A model generated the notes under the pieces. That model searched no databases, was not told the origin of the DNA, and saw nothing but the letters and a program-made list of their open reading frames with translations. DNA of 64,000 nt, taken from positions 2,834,501-2,898,500 of the forward strand of contig NZ_JQNJ01000001.1 in assembly GCF_000745185.1 (NCBI RefSeq), read 5' to 3'. Below are positions 16,172 to 24,697 of the stretch, in pieces (positions within the stretch are counted from its first letter, which is position 1; each line of letters opens with the position of its first letter). A program made the position numbers and the translations under genes. The DNA is from Muricauda sp. MAR_2010_75 (GTDB lineage Bacteria; Bacteroidota; Bacteroidia; Flavobacteriales; Flavobacteriaceae).

Positions 16172-18618
16172 AAAAGATGAAAATATCAAACTTTGACAAT
16201 ATAGATTTTCAAGGACTGGACGAGGATGCGGAACTGATACCGTTGCTCACGCCGGAAGATGAAGAACAAATGAACAAGGAGAGCCTGCCACAGGTTCTGC
16301 CAATATTACCTTTGCGCAATACCGTGCTTTTTCCAGGGGTGGTGATTCCCATTACTGCTGGTAGGGATAAGTCCATTAACCTGATAAAGGATGCCAATAA
16401 TGGCACAAAGACCATTGGCGTGGTTTCCCAAAAAGATGAGGAGACCGAAAATCCGGGGGTGGATGACATCAACACCTTGGGTACCGTAGCCCGAATCTTG
16501 CGGGTGCTCCAAATGCCAGATGGGAACACTACAGTCATTATTCAAGGGAAAAAACGGTTTCAGATTGAGAGCATCGTATCCGAAAAACCATATTTAACCG
16601 CTACCGTAAAGGAGGCAAAAGAAATACGGCCCGACGAAAGTGGTGAAGAATTTGAAGCCATTATTGATTCTATTAAGGAATTGGCCTTTAAAATCATCAA
16701 GGACAATCCCAATATTCCAAGCGAAGCCACTTTTGCCATCAAGAACATTCAGAGTAATTCGTTCCTGATCAATTTTGTGTCCTCCAACCTTAATCTAAGT
16801 GTTGCCGAAAAGCAACAATTGTTGGAAATACCCAATTTGCAGGAACGCGCCTTGACCACCTTGCGGTACATGAACATGGAACTGCAACGATTGGAGCTGA
16901 AAAATGATATCCAGTCCAAGGTGCGTAGTGACATGGACCAACAACAACGCGAATATTTCCTCCACCAGCAAATGAAGACCATCCAAGAAGAGTTGGGGGG
17001 AATGTCCTATGAGCAGGAAGTGGATGAAATGCGCGAACGCGCCAAAAAGAAAAAATGGAGCAAAAAGGTTGAGGAACATTTTGAGCGTGAACTGGGTAAA
17101 ATGCAACGCATGAACCCCCAAGTAGCGGAATACTCCATTCAACGGAATTATTTGGATTTGATTCTGGACTTGCCGTGGAACGAATATTCAAAGGACAAAT
17201 TCGACCTGAAACGTGCAGAACAAATTTTAGATCGAGATCATTACGGACTTGAGGATGTAAAACGTAGGATTATTGAGTACTTGGCCGTACTGAAACTGCG
17301 TAATGATATGAAATCGCCCATACTTTGCTTGTATGGCCCTCCGGGGGTTGGTAAAACCTCCTTGGGGAAATCAGTTGCTGAGGCTTTGGGCCGGGAATAT
17401 GTGCGTATGTCCTTGGGTGGATTGCGTGATGAGGCCGAAATTCGAGGTCACCGAAAAACCTATATTGGTGCCATGCCCGGACGGATTGTACAGAGCTTGA
17501 AAAAAGCAGGGACGTCCAATCCAGTTTTTATCTTGGATGAAATCGATAAATTGTCCAACAGTCACCAAGGTGACCCATCTTCAGCGATGTTGGAGGTGTT
17601 GGACCCCGAACAGAACAGCGAGTTCCATGACAACTTCTTGGAAATGGGCTATGATTTGTCCAAAGTGATGTTTATCGCAACGGCCAATAACCTATCCACC
17701 ATTCAACCTGCGCTTCGGGACCGAATGGAAATTATCAATGTAACCGGTTATACCATCGAGGAAAAAGTGGAGATAGCCAAACGTCATTTGCTTCCAAAGC
17801 AATTGAAGGAACACGGTCTTTCAGCCAAAGATTTGAAGATTGGGAAACGCCAATTGGAAAAAATTGTGGAAGGGTATACTCGGGAATCCGGAGTGCGCGG
17901 CTTGGAGAAACAAATAGCCAAAGTGGTTCGTTTTGCCGCCAAATCCATTGCTATGGAGGAGGAGTACAACATCAAAATCACTAATGAGGATATTGAAAAA
18001 ATTCTGGGTCCAGCCCGATTGGAACGAGACAAATACGAGCACAACGAAGTGGCCGGTGTGGTCACCGGATTAGCCTGGACAAGTGTTGGAGGTGATATTC
18101 TGTTTATTGAATCCATACTTTCCAAAGGAAAGGGCGCACTGAACGTGACCGGAAACTTGGGCAAGGTGATGAAGGAATCTGCCACCATTGCCATGGAATA
18201 TATCAAATCCAATGCGGATACCTTTGGTATAAATCCTGAGGTGTTCGATAAATACAATGTGCATATTCACGTGCCCGAGGGTGCTACGCCAAAAGACGGA
18301 CCCAGTGCAGGTATCACCATGCTAACGTCTTTAGTGTCCCTTTTCACGCAACGAAAGGTGAAGAAGAGTTTGGCCATGACCGGAGAGATTACCCTAAGAG
18401 GTAAAGTATTGCCCGTGGGTGGTATCAAAGAGAAAATTCTGGCGGCAAAACGCGCCCGAATCAAGGAAATTATTCTCTGTGCGGACAATAGAAAGGACAT
18501 TGAGGAAATCAAAGAGGAATACTTGAAAGGGTTAACGTTTCACTACGTGACCGATATGAGCGAAGTGATTGACATCGCCATTACGGACAGAAAGGTGAAA
18601 AATGCCAAGACCCTATAA
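16168..18618 (+). CDS. lon: ATP-dependent protease La
   Basis: Cytosolic AAA+ serine protease that degrades damaged and regulatory proteins. The 816-residue length is normal. Order of domains: N-terminal substrate domain (about 45-250, starting [14 protein letters not shown]), coiled-coil part (about 250-340), AAA+ module with Walker A GPPGVGKT (390-397) and Walker B FILDEIDK, and the protease domain with catalytic Ser713 in DGPSAGIT and Lys756 in GGIKEKIL. The first 40 residues are an acidic extension common in Bacteroidota. A start three codons later (second Met) is possible. The upstream sigma-54-type promoter and repeats suggest stress control. Confidence 0.97.
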   Translation: MEKMKISNFDNIDFQGLDEDAELIPLLTPEDEEQMNKESLPQVLPILPLRNTVLFPGVVIPITAGRDKSINLIKDANNGTKTIGVVSQKDEETENPGVDDINTLGTVARILRVLQMPDGNTTVIIQGKKRFQIESIVSEKPYLTATVKEAKEIRPDESGEEFEAIIDSIKELAFKIIKDNPNIPSEATFAIKNIQSNSFLINFVSSNLNLSVAEKQQLLEIPNLQERALTTLRYMNMELQRLELKNDIQSKVRSDMDQQQREYFLHQQMKTIQEELGGMSYEQEVDEMRERAKKKKWSKKVEEHFERELGKMQRMNPQVAEYSIQRNYLDLILDLPWNEYSKDKFDLKRAEQILDRDHYGLEDVKRRIIEYLAVLKLRNDMKSPILCLYGPPGVGKTSLGKSVAEALGREYVRMSLGGLRDEAEIRGHRKTYIGAMPGRIVQSLKKAGTSNPVFILDEIDKLSNSHQGDPSSAMLEVLDPEQNSEFHDNFLEMGYDLSKVMFIATANNLSTIQPALRDRMEIINVTGYTIEEKVEIAKRHLLPKQLKEHGLSAKDLKIGKRQLEKIVEGYTRESGVRGLEKQIAKVVRFAAKSIAMEEEYNIKITNEDIEKILGPARLERDKYEHNEVAGVVTGLAWTSVGGDILFIESILSKGKGALNVTGNLGKVMKESATIAMEYIKSNADTFGINPEVFDKYNVHIHVPEGATPKDGPSAGITMLTSLVSLFTQRKVKKSLAMTGEITLRGKVLPVGGIKEKILAAKRARIKEIILCADNRKDIEEIKEEYLKGLTFHYVTDMSEVIDIAITDRKVKNAKTL

Positions 18619-18646
18619 AATTTTTGATAAAATTGCACGAAGAATT

Positions 18647-18662
18647 GTCCCCTTGAGGGGAC
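18647..18662 (+). repeat. Short hairpin between lon and cmk
   Basis: GTCCCC TTGA GGGGAC is a perfect 6-bp stem with a tetraloop, followed by TTTAGGGG. Such sequences occur as dispersed repeats in flavobacteria. There is no long T run, so terminator function is doubtful. Confidence 0.45.
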
Positions 18663-18691
18663 TTTAGGGGTGTTATTCCTATTTTTAGCCA

Positions 18692-19384
18692 ATGGGAAAA
18701 ATTACAATCGCCGTTGACGGCTATTCTTCGACTGGAAAAAGCACCATTGCCAAACGTTTGGCCGCTGCATTGGGCTATATTTATGTGGATACAGGCGCTA
18801 TGTACCGTGCCGTGACTCTTTTCGCTTTGGATAATGGGTATATCGGGACTCAGGATGATATTCCTGGGTTGGTAAAGCAATTGCCGAAAATCAAGCTCAA
18901 GTTTGTGCCGAACAAGGAAACAGGACGTTCCGAAATGTACCTAAACGGTGAAAATGTGGAAGAAGAAATCCGAACCATGAAAGTTTCCCGACAAGTGAGC
19001 AAGGTCGCTGCCATTGGCGAGGTGCGCACCAAACTGGTGGAAATGCAGCAACAAATGGGCAAGGATAAGGGTATTGTTATGGATGGCCGAGATATTGGTA
19101 CGGTGGTTTTCCCAGATGCCAAACTGAAATTGTTTATGACCGCTTCCCCTGAAATTCGCGCTACACGACGCTATAAGGAATTGTTGGAGAAAGGGGAGAA
19201 AGTCACTTTTACTGAAGTTCTAAAAAATGTGCAGGAACGTGACCGCATCGACTCCACCAGAAGTATTTCACCCTTAAAAAAAGCCAAGGACGCCATTGAG
19301 TTTGACAACGGAGACATGGGCTTGGAAGAGCAATTTGAGCGCATCCACGAATTTGCCAAACGGGTGATAGCGAAGGAGGGGTGA
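18692..19384 (+). CDS. cmk: Cytidylate kinase
   Basis: Phosphorylates CMP and dCMP with ATP in pyrimidine nucleotide salvage. The 230-residue protein starts MGKITIAVDGYSSTGKST, where the P-loop is GYSSTGKST (residues 10-18). It continues with the family signatures YVDTGAMYRAVT, VMDGRDIGTVVFPDA and RDRIDSTRSISPLKKAKDA. It is separated from lon by a hairpin repeat and followed by AT-rich accessory DNA. The Ser-Ser-Thr form of the P-loop is usual for Cmk of this phylum. Confidence 0.95.
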   Translation: MGKITIAVDGYSSTGKSTIAKRLAAALGYIYVDTGAMYRAVTLFALDNGYIGTQDDIPGLVKQLPKIKLKFVPNKETGRSEMYLNGENVEEEIRTMKVSRQVSKVAAIGEVRTKLVEMQQQMGKDKGIVMDGRDIGTVVFPDAKLKLFMTASPEIRATRRYKELLEKGEKVTFTEVLKNVQERDRIDSTRSISPLKKAKDAIEFDNGDMGLEEQFERIHEFAKRVIAKEG

Positions 19385-19515
19385 GAGGATAGTGATTTTT
19401 GGAATCACATATTGGTCATGGCTATAACACAGCGTTTGAGTACGCAAGCCCTAGCGAACCTGTATTGTTTTTTATGATAGGAAATAAGCACAGACAATGG
19501 AGAGTTATGCCCTTT

Positions 19516-20054
19516 GTTAGCTATAGTTATATATTATTTTTCGTAACCTAGTTCGTAGATTGCGTTACAAACAAAAATTGGAAATCAGACTTCTTTAGCT
19601 TAGTATTATCGGTACTCTTCATTGAAAGTAAATCTTGGCGAATTGATAGAATTAGTTTTCCCATAGCCTCTTTTCTTCGCTGTTGACTATATTGCTGTTC
19701 CTTTCCTACTTTTTGAGTTTCCAAGAATTGATAAGCATTTATAATTACTTCATCAGATGCATACAACCAACTAAGACTTATTTGTTCAATGAATTTTTGC
19801 CTTCGCTCTATTTTGTATTCACTTATCTCATAAAACCCTTCAATAGCTTTAATAAGTTCACGATAATTCTCTTCTTTTTTTTGATATCTCTCCCATTCTA
19901 TTCTACTTGAACTGTTCAACCACCAAACAAAGATTGCACTTAGCGCAGGAATCACAATTTTCCAAAAATCTACCGAACCAAATATTTTTGAAAATTTTGA
20001 TTTGGATTTTTTCATTCCTTCAACAGATATTTAAAAGGGTTAATTACAGCTAAC
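19516..20054. repeat. Inverted GTTAGCT-type repeats flanking a hypothetical gene
   Basis: GTTAGCTATA (19516-19525) and TACAGCTAAC (20045-20054) are inverted copies differing at one base, one on each side of the minus-strand gene at 19548-20015. Related words (GCTATAAC at 19419-19426, GCTAACGCT at 20049-20057) occur beside them. The layout resembles a small mobile cassette or repeat-bounded insertion. No recombinase is present. Confidence 0.4.
19548..20015 (-). CDS. Hypothetical membrane-anchored protein
   Basis: An unrecognised 155-residue protein. A basic N-terminus (KKSKSKFSKIF) precedes one transmembrane helix (about residues 19-34, KIVIPALSAIFVWWL). A Lys/Glu/Arg-rich helical region of about 120 residues, probably coiled coil (about 38-75), follows. 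The C-terminus should be outside or inside depending on orientation; the positive-inside rule favours the short N-terminus in the cytoplasm. The gene is more AT-rich than its neighbours and sits between inverted repeats, which suggests horizontal acquisition. Confidence 0.6.
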   Translation of the reverse strand: MKKSKSKFSKIFGSVDFWKIVIPALSAIFVWWLNSSSRIEWERYQKKEENYRELIKAIEGFYEISEYKIERRQKFIEQISLSWLYASDEVIINAYQFLETQKVGKEQQYSQQRRKEAMGKLILSIRQDLLSMKSTDNTKLKKSDFQFLFVTQSTN

Positions 20055-20082
20055 GCTCTAAGATATGAATCGTTTTTAATAC

Positions 20083-20143
20083 TTCGGCTGCGCTCAGTAC
20101 AAAGTGAGTTATATCAACCGATACCTGCCTGTAGACAGACAGG
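20083..20143. repeat. Dispersed palindromic repeats
   Basis: TTCGGCTGCGCTCAG (20083-20097) is a variant of the core at 12951. CCTGCCTGT (20124-20132) pairs with ACAGACAGG (20135-20143) with one mismatch. Both are REP-like sequences beside the cassette-like gene. Confidence 0.45.
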
Positions 20144-20248
20144 AGTGAAGTTAACATTTTTTATGTAAAATATACATATGCATTTGAAAATGAGGATTTT
20201 GTTTTTTTGAAATTCAACACAAACAGAAAATAAGAATAGCCATAACCA

Positions 20249-20275
20249 AAAAAGACGCCCTTGGGCGCCTTTTGT
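20249..20275 (-). terminator. Terminator of the LysM gene
   Basis: On the minus strand the stem is CGCCC / GGGCG with flanking AAAAG / CTTTT pairing and a T run at the end. It lies 18 bp past the LysM stop codon. Confidence 0.75.
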
Positions 20276-20292
20276 CATTGAAAAATATCGTT

Positions 20293-20673
20293 CTACAAAT
20301 TCGGAATCACCAACACCTGATCGGGATGAATCAAATCCGGATTCTTTAAAATATTGGTATTCGCCTCAAAGATTTGCTTGTACTTCATGGGATCGCCATA
20401 ATAATGCTTGGCAATCTTGCTCAAGGACTCTCCACTTTTCACGGTATGCCGGGCGTAAACGGATTCATCGGCAACCGTAATGTTCGCTTTGATATCGCTT
20501 GGGCTTTGCCCGCCAATTTCCTTGATTTTATCCCACAAGATGTTCTTTTCATATGGGGTGGCGGCTTGTCCCTTTATTTTTAGAACGCCGTTTTCCTCAG
20601 TAACGTCTCCGTTTTTAATGGCCAATTTTTCACCTAGATCTAATACGGGTTGATACTTCGCTTTTACACTCAT
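20293..20673 (-). CDS. BON-LysM domain protein
   Basis: A 126-residue protein made of an N-terminal BON-like domain (about 20-75) and a C-terminal LysM domain (about 80-126, HTVKSGESLSKIAKHYYGDPMKYKQIFEANTNIL, ending in DQVLVIPNL; quoted in parts). The same order is found in E. coli Kbp (YgaU), a cytoplasmic potassium-binding protein; identity of function here is inferred. There is no signal peptide. The ATG at 20673 is preferred to one 12 codons upstream because it starts the family-typical MSVKAKY segment. Confidence 0.8.
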   Translation of the reverse strand: MSVKAKYQPVLDLGEKLAIKNGDVTEENGVLKIKGQAATPYEKNILWDKIKEIGGQSPSDIKANITVADESVYARHTVKSGESLSKIAKHYYGDPMKYKQIFEANTNILKNPDLIHPDQVLVIPNL

Positions 20674-20784
20674 AACACAAATTTTATAGTTAACAATTAG
20701 GACTTTCAAGATAACTATTATGGCAACACTCTACTATTAAATTTTTGTAATACTTTCTGGAAAACAAACGTTTTGGGCAGATGC

Positions 20785-20815
20785 TTTGTGAATCAAGAAT
20801 TTAATTGTATTTTTG
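20785..20815 (+). promoter_or_regulatory. Promoter of rpsA
   Basis: TTTG (20785-20788), 19 nt, TATTTTTG (20808-20815) fits the Bacteroidota -33/-7 consensus. It predicts a leader of roughly 115 nt before the rpsA ATG, long enough for autoregulation by S1. Confidence 0.7.
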
Positions 20816-20935
20816 CACTCCTTTTTTAGCAAAGCAGTAAGAGGAAAAAGGAACTGAAAATCAAATGTAAAAACCACTTTCACGGTAATTGCCCAGCTCT
20901 TATAAAAACGTGGAATACAAATTTTAGGTCAGCAC

Positions 20936-22774
20936 ATGGCTGAAGAAAAAACAAACGTTGCAGAGGTTGAAGAAACTGTTGCAGCACCAGAAGTAAAAAA
21001 AGAAACCCAACCCCAACAAGACCCACAGGAGTATCTTGAGAATTTTGATTGGGAAAAGTACGAAGAAGGAATTGAGCGTGTTGATGACAAAAAGCTCAAG
21101 GAATTTGAAACACTTGTAGAGGAAAATTTTGTGGACACTGCCGATGAGGAAGTTGTGGAAGGAACAGTGGTTCACATGACCGACCGTGAAGCGATTATTG
21201 ACATCAACGCAAAGTCTGAAGGTGTTATTTCGCTAAACGAGTTCCGTTACAACCCTGATCTTAAGGTGGGTGACAAAGTTGAGGTGCTTATCGATATCCG
21301 TGAAGACAAGACCGGCCAATTGGTATTGTCGCACAGAAAAGCAAGGACCATCAAAGCTTGGGAGCGTGTGAACAACGCCCATGACAAAGAAGAGATCGTT
21401 ACTGGTTTCGTTAAATGCCGTACCAAAGGTGGTATGATCGTTGACGTTTTTGGAATTGAAGCGTTCTTGCCCGGTTCCCAAATCGATGTGAAACCTATCC
21501 GTGACTACGATCAGTATGTAGGGAAGACCATGGAGTTCAAAGTTGTGAAGATCAACCACGAGTTCAAGAACGTAGTGGTATCGCACAAAGCGTTGATCGA
21601 GGCCGATATCGAAGAGCAGAAAAAAGAAATCATTGGTCAATTGGAAAAAGGCCAGGTATTGGAAGGTATTGTCAAGAACATTACATCTTACGGTGTATTT
21701 ATCGACCTTGGCGGTGTGGACGGATTGGTTCACATTACCGACCTTTCTTGGAGCCGAATCAACCACCCCAACGAAGTTGTTGAGTTGGATCAGAAATTGA
21801 ACGTGGTTATCCTTGACTTTGATGATAACAAATCAAGAATCCAATTGGGTCTTAAGCAGTTGGAGAAACACCCATGGGATGCCCTTGGGGATGAGATCAA
21901 AGTAGGTGACAAAGTAAAAGGTAAGGTTGTTGTGATCGCAGATTACGGTGCCTTTATCGAAGTAGCCGAAGGTGTTGAAGGTTTGATCCACGTTTCAGAA
22001 ATGTCTTGGTCAACCCACTTGCGTTCCGCTCAAGACTTTGTAAATGTGGGTGATGAGGTTGAAGCTGTTGTTTTGACCTTGGACAGGGAAGATCGCAAAA
22101 TGTCTTTGGGCATCAAGCAATTGACTCCAGACCCATGGACAGACATTACTTCCAAGTATCCTGTTGGATCTAAACACAAAGGAATTGTTAGAAACTTTAC
22201 CAACTTTGGTGTATTTGTTGAGTTGGAAGAAGGAATCGACGGTTTGATCTATATCTCTGACCTTTCTTGGACCAAGAAAATCAAGCATCCATCTGAGTTT
22301 GTTACCGTAGGTGACACTTTGGAAGTTGAAGTATTGGAATTGGACGTTGAAGGCCGCAAGCTTAGCTTGGGTCACAAACAGACCACAGCGAATCCTTGGG
22401 ACAAGTATTCTGAAGAGTTTGCTGAAGGAACCGTTCACAAAGCGGCTATTGCCGAGATTGTAGACAAAGGTGCTACCATTAACTTCAATGAGGATATTGT
22501 TGGATTTGTTCCATCAAGACATTTAGAGAAAGAAGATGGTAAGAAGCTTGTTAAAGGTGAAGAGGCAGAATTCAAGATCATCGAGTTCAATAAAGATTTC
22601 AAGCGAGTTGTGGCTAGCCACACTGCAATCTTTAGAGAGCAAGAAGAGAAGAACGTAAAAGCCGCCAAGAAAAGATCATCTGCTTCAGATGAAGCAGCTC
22701 CAACCCTTGGTGATGCCAATTCACAACTTCAAGCATTGAAGGATAAAATGGAAGCTGATTCCAAGAAAAAGTAA
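20936..22774 (+). CDS. rpsA: 30S ribosomal protein S1
   Basis: RNA-binding ribosomal protein that helps recruit mRNA to the small subunit. The 612-residue protein contains about six S1 (OB-fold) repeats from about residue 65 to 575. The typical GxVxxIxxxGxFVxLxxGxxGLVHxSxxSW pattern is seen at, for example, 243-285, 330-370 and 415-460. The first about 40 residues are acidic and Gln-rich, and the C-terminus is a Lys-rich tail. In Bacteroidota, where Shine-Dalgarno pairing is largely absent, S1 is thought to be especially important for initiation. A strong promoter precedes it and a strong terminator follows. Confidence 0.96.
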   Translation: MAEEKTNVAEVEETVAAPEVKKETQPQQDPQEYLENFDWEKYEEGIERVDDKKLKEFETLVEENFVDTADEEVVEGTVVHMTDREAIIDINAKSEGVISLNEFRYNPDLKVGDKVEVLIDIREDKTGQLVLSHRKARTIKAWERVNNAHDKEEIVTGFVKCRTKGGMIVDVFGIEAFLPGSQIDVKPIRDYDQYVGKTMEFKVVKINHEFKNVVVSHKALIEADIEEQKKEIIGQLEKGQVLEGIVKNITSYGVFIDLGGVDGLVHITDLSWSRINHPNEVVELDQKLNVVILDFDDNKSRIQLGLKQLEKHPWDALGDEIKVGDKVKGKVVVIADYGAFIEVAEGVEGLIHVSEMSWSTHLRSAQDFVNVGDEVEAVVLTLDREDRKMSLGIKQLTPDPWTDITSKYPVGSKHKGIVRNFTNFGVFVELEEGIDGLIYISDLSWTKKIKHPSEFVTVGDTLEVEVLELDVEGRKLSLGHKQTTANPWDKYSEEFAEGTVHKAAIAEIVDKGATINFNEDIVGFVPSRHLEKEDGKKLVKGEEAEFKIIEFNKDFKRVVASHTAIFREQEEKNVKAAKKRSSASDEAAPTLGDANSQLQALKDKMEADSKKK

Positions 22775-22795
22775 TCAGGTTTTCATAAATATAGG

Positions 22796-22828
22796 AAAAG
22801 CCCCGCTGGTAACAGTCGGGGTTTTTTT
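22796..22828 (+). terminator. Terminator of rpsA
   Basis: CCCCG / CGGGG stem extended by AAAA / TTTT pairing and followed by a T7 run, just after the rpsA stop. Confidence 0.85.
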
Positions 22829-22835
22829 ATGTCTT

Positions 22836-22863
22836 TTGCATTCTAAAGAATTGCTTACTTTTG
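22836..22863 (+). promoter_or_regulatory. Promoter of pyrR-pyrB
   Basis: TTG (22836-22838), 17 nt, TACTTTTG (22856-22863) fits the Bacteroidota consensus. A TTG in the pyrR frame at 22861 lies inside the -7 element, so translation must start at the ATG at 22891. Confidence 0.7.
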
Positions 22864-22890
22864 CAATCAACAGAGTCGGTTGCACAGCAT

Positions 22891-23430
22891 ATGGGTCAAA
22901 GAGTACTGCTTACTTCAAAAGAAATCAACATCATACTGCACCGGTTGGCTTGTCAACTGTTGGAAAACCATTTAGATTTTTCGAATACAGCCCTTATCGG
23001 TATTCAGCCGAGAGGTATTTTTTTGGCAGAAAGACTCGCCAAAATTCTCAAAGAAGACTATAAAGTTAAAGATGTCTCCCTCGGTTTTTTGGACATTACC
23101 TTTTTTAGGGATGATTTTGGACGAGGGGATAAAATCCTGAAGGCAAACTCCACCAAAATGAACTTTTTGGTCGAGGATAAAAAGGTGGTCTTTATTGATG
23201 ATGTACTCTATACCGGAAGAAGCATACGGGCTGCCCTAACAGCCATCCAGTCCTTCGGACGGCCTAAAAGCATAGAATTATTGACGCTGATAGACCGACG
23301 TTTCAGTAGACATTTGCCCATACAACCCAATTATAGGGGCAGGCAAGTGGATGCCATAAATGAAGAAAAAGTAAAGGTGATGTGGGCAGAGAATGATGGG
23401 GAGGACAGTGTATATTTAGTAAGTAAATAA
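22891..23430 (+). CDS. pyrR: PyrR-type phosphoribosyltransferase
   Basis: A 179-residue PRPP-binding protein of the PyrR family. In Bacillus PyrR regulates pyrimidine genes by RNA binding and has weak uracil phosphoribosyltransferase activity. The start MGQRVLLTSKEINIILHRL is typical of the flavobacterial branch. The PRPP loop is VVFIDDVLYTGRSIRAAL (about residues 91-108), and the uracil-contact region LIDRRFSRHLPI follows. It lies 6 bp upstream of pyrB and shares its promoter, which supports a pyrimidine role. No attenuator is visible between the promoter and the gene, so RNA-based control is not evident here. Confidence 0.9.
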   Translation: MGQRVLLTSKEINIILHRLACQLLENHLDFSNTALIGIQPRGIFLAERLAKILKEDYKVKDVSLGFLDITFFRDDFGRGDKILKANSTKMNFLVEDKKVVFIDDVLYTGRSIRAALTAIQSFGRPKSIELLTLIDRRFSRHLPIQPNYRGRQVDAINEEKVKVMWAENDGEDSVYLVSK

Positions 23431-23436
23431 ATTGAA

Positions 23437-24363
23437 ATGAGTGAATTGAGTGTAAACCACTTGCTGGGAATAAAGTATCTGAACAAAAAGGATATCGCAC
23501 TCATTTTTGAAACTGCCGACCATTTTAAAGAGGTTATTAACCGATCTATTAAGAAGGTGCCCACCCTGCGTGATATTACCATCGCCAATATCTTTTTTGA
23601 AAACAGTACCCGAACCCGGTTATCCTTTGAACTGGCTGAAAAGCGATTGTCTGCCGATGTAGTGAACTTCTCTGCAGCATCATCTTCGGTGAAAAAAGGG
23701 GAGACCCTTATCGATACGGTAAACAATATTCTCTCCATGAAAGTGGATATGGTGGTCATGCGTCACCCTAATCCCGGAGCGGGTATTTTTCTGTCAAAGC
23801 ACGTAAAGGCATCCATAGTCAATGCCGGTGATGGCGCCCATGAACACCCCACCCAAGCACTATTGGATTCGTATTCCATACGAGAGAAATTTGGGGATGT
23901 TGGGGGGAAGAACGTAGTGATTGTGGGTGATATTCTACACTCCAGAGTAGCGCTCTCCAATATTTTCGCCCTAAAATTGCAAGGAGCGAATGTAAAAGTG
24001 TGCGGTCCCAAGACACTGATTCCAAAACATATCGAATCACTTGGGGTTGCCGTTGAGACCAACCTTAAAAAAGCATTGGAATGGTGCGATGTGGCCAACA
24101 TGCTTCGCATCCAGAATGAGCGGATGGATATTAGCTATTTCCCTTCCACTCGCGAGTATACCCAGCAATTTGGGGTGAACAAACAGCTGTTGGACAGCTT
24201 GGACAAACAGATTGTGATCATGCACCCCGGTCCGATCAACAGGGGTGTGGAGATTACAAGTGATGTGGCGGATTCTGACCAATCCATAATTTTGCACCAA
24301 GTGGAGAATGGGGTCGCCATCCGTATGGCAGTTTTATATTTATTGGCTTCAAAAATCAAATAA
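23437..24363 (+). CDS. pyrB: Aspartate carbamoyltransferase, catalytic chain
   Basis: Condenses carbamoyl phosphate with aspartate, the first committed step of pyrimidine synthesis. The 308-residue length is typical. Carbamoyl phosphate binding is shown by STRTR (57-61) and the HPTQALLD segment (about 134-141). The aspartate site is indicated by HPGPINRGVEI near residue 265. No pyrI regulatory subunit is found nearby. The gene follows pyrR closely and is followed after one base by a small hypothetical gene and rnz, so the four genes may form one transcript. Confidence 0.96.
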   Translation: MSELSVNHLLGIKYLNKKDIALIFETADHFKEVINRSIKKVPTLRDITIANIFFENSTRTRLSFELAEKRLSADVVNFSAASSSVKKGETLIDTVNNILSMKVDMVVMRHPNPGAGIFLSKHVKASIVNAGDGAHEHPTQALLDSYSIREKFGDVGGKNVVIVGDILHSRVALSNIFALKLQGANVKVCGPKTLIPKHIESLGVAVETNLKKALEWCDVANMLRIQNERMDISYFPSTREYTQQFGVNKQLLDSLDKQIVIMHPGPINRGVEITSDVADSDQSIILHQVENGVAIRMAVLYLLASKIK

Positions 24364-24364
24364 T

Positions 24365-24697
24365 ATGATTTTCGACAAAGAAGGCACAACTACTATCGTT
24401 TTTCAGGAGAAGACTTCGCTTTCCACCTTTATGGAAAATTTGAACAACGCCTATCCCAAAATCAAGCACGATAATATTATTATTAATCTCTTTTCTTTCA
24501 AAAAGCTTACGGAGGCCGACATTTTGGAGTTTTTGGACATTTCAAATACCCATAAAGCTTCAGGGCAATCCTTTGTTTTGGTTACTGATAAAGTTTCTTA
24601 TGATGAAGTTCCAGATGAAATCAGTGTGGTGCCCACCATTCAAGAAGCCAAGGATATTATCGAGATGGAAGAAATAGAACGTGATTTGGGGATATGA
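24365..24697 (+). CDS. Hypothetical protein between pyrB and rnz
   Basis: A 110-residue soluble protein that I do not recognise with confidence. It starts MIFDKEGTTTIVFQEKTSL and shows an alternating beta-alpha pattern: hydrophobic strand IIINLFSF at about 36-43, strand SFVLVTD at about 67-73, and a late helix EAKDIIEMEEIERDLG. The topology could fit a STAS-like fold. It starts one base after the pyrB stop and overlaps rnz by 4 bp (ATGA). Translational coupling with RNase Z suggests a linked role. A start 19 codons upstream would lie inside pyrB and is unlikely. Confidence 0.75.
   Translation: MIFDKEGTTTIVFQEKTSLSTFMENLNNAYPKIKHDNIIINLFSFKKLTEADILEFLDISNTHKASGQSFVLVTDKVSYDEVPDEISVVPTIQEAKDIIEMEEIERDLGI

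Noticed and set aside
19384..20060. Integron attC cassette
   Set aside because: The flanking repeats only loosely resemble attC ends, and no integrase or second cassette is present; kept only as a cassette-like region.
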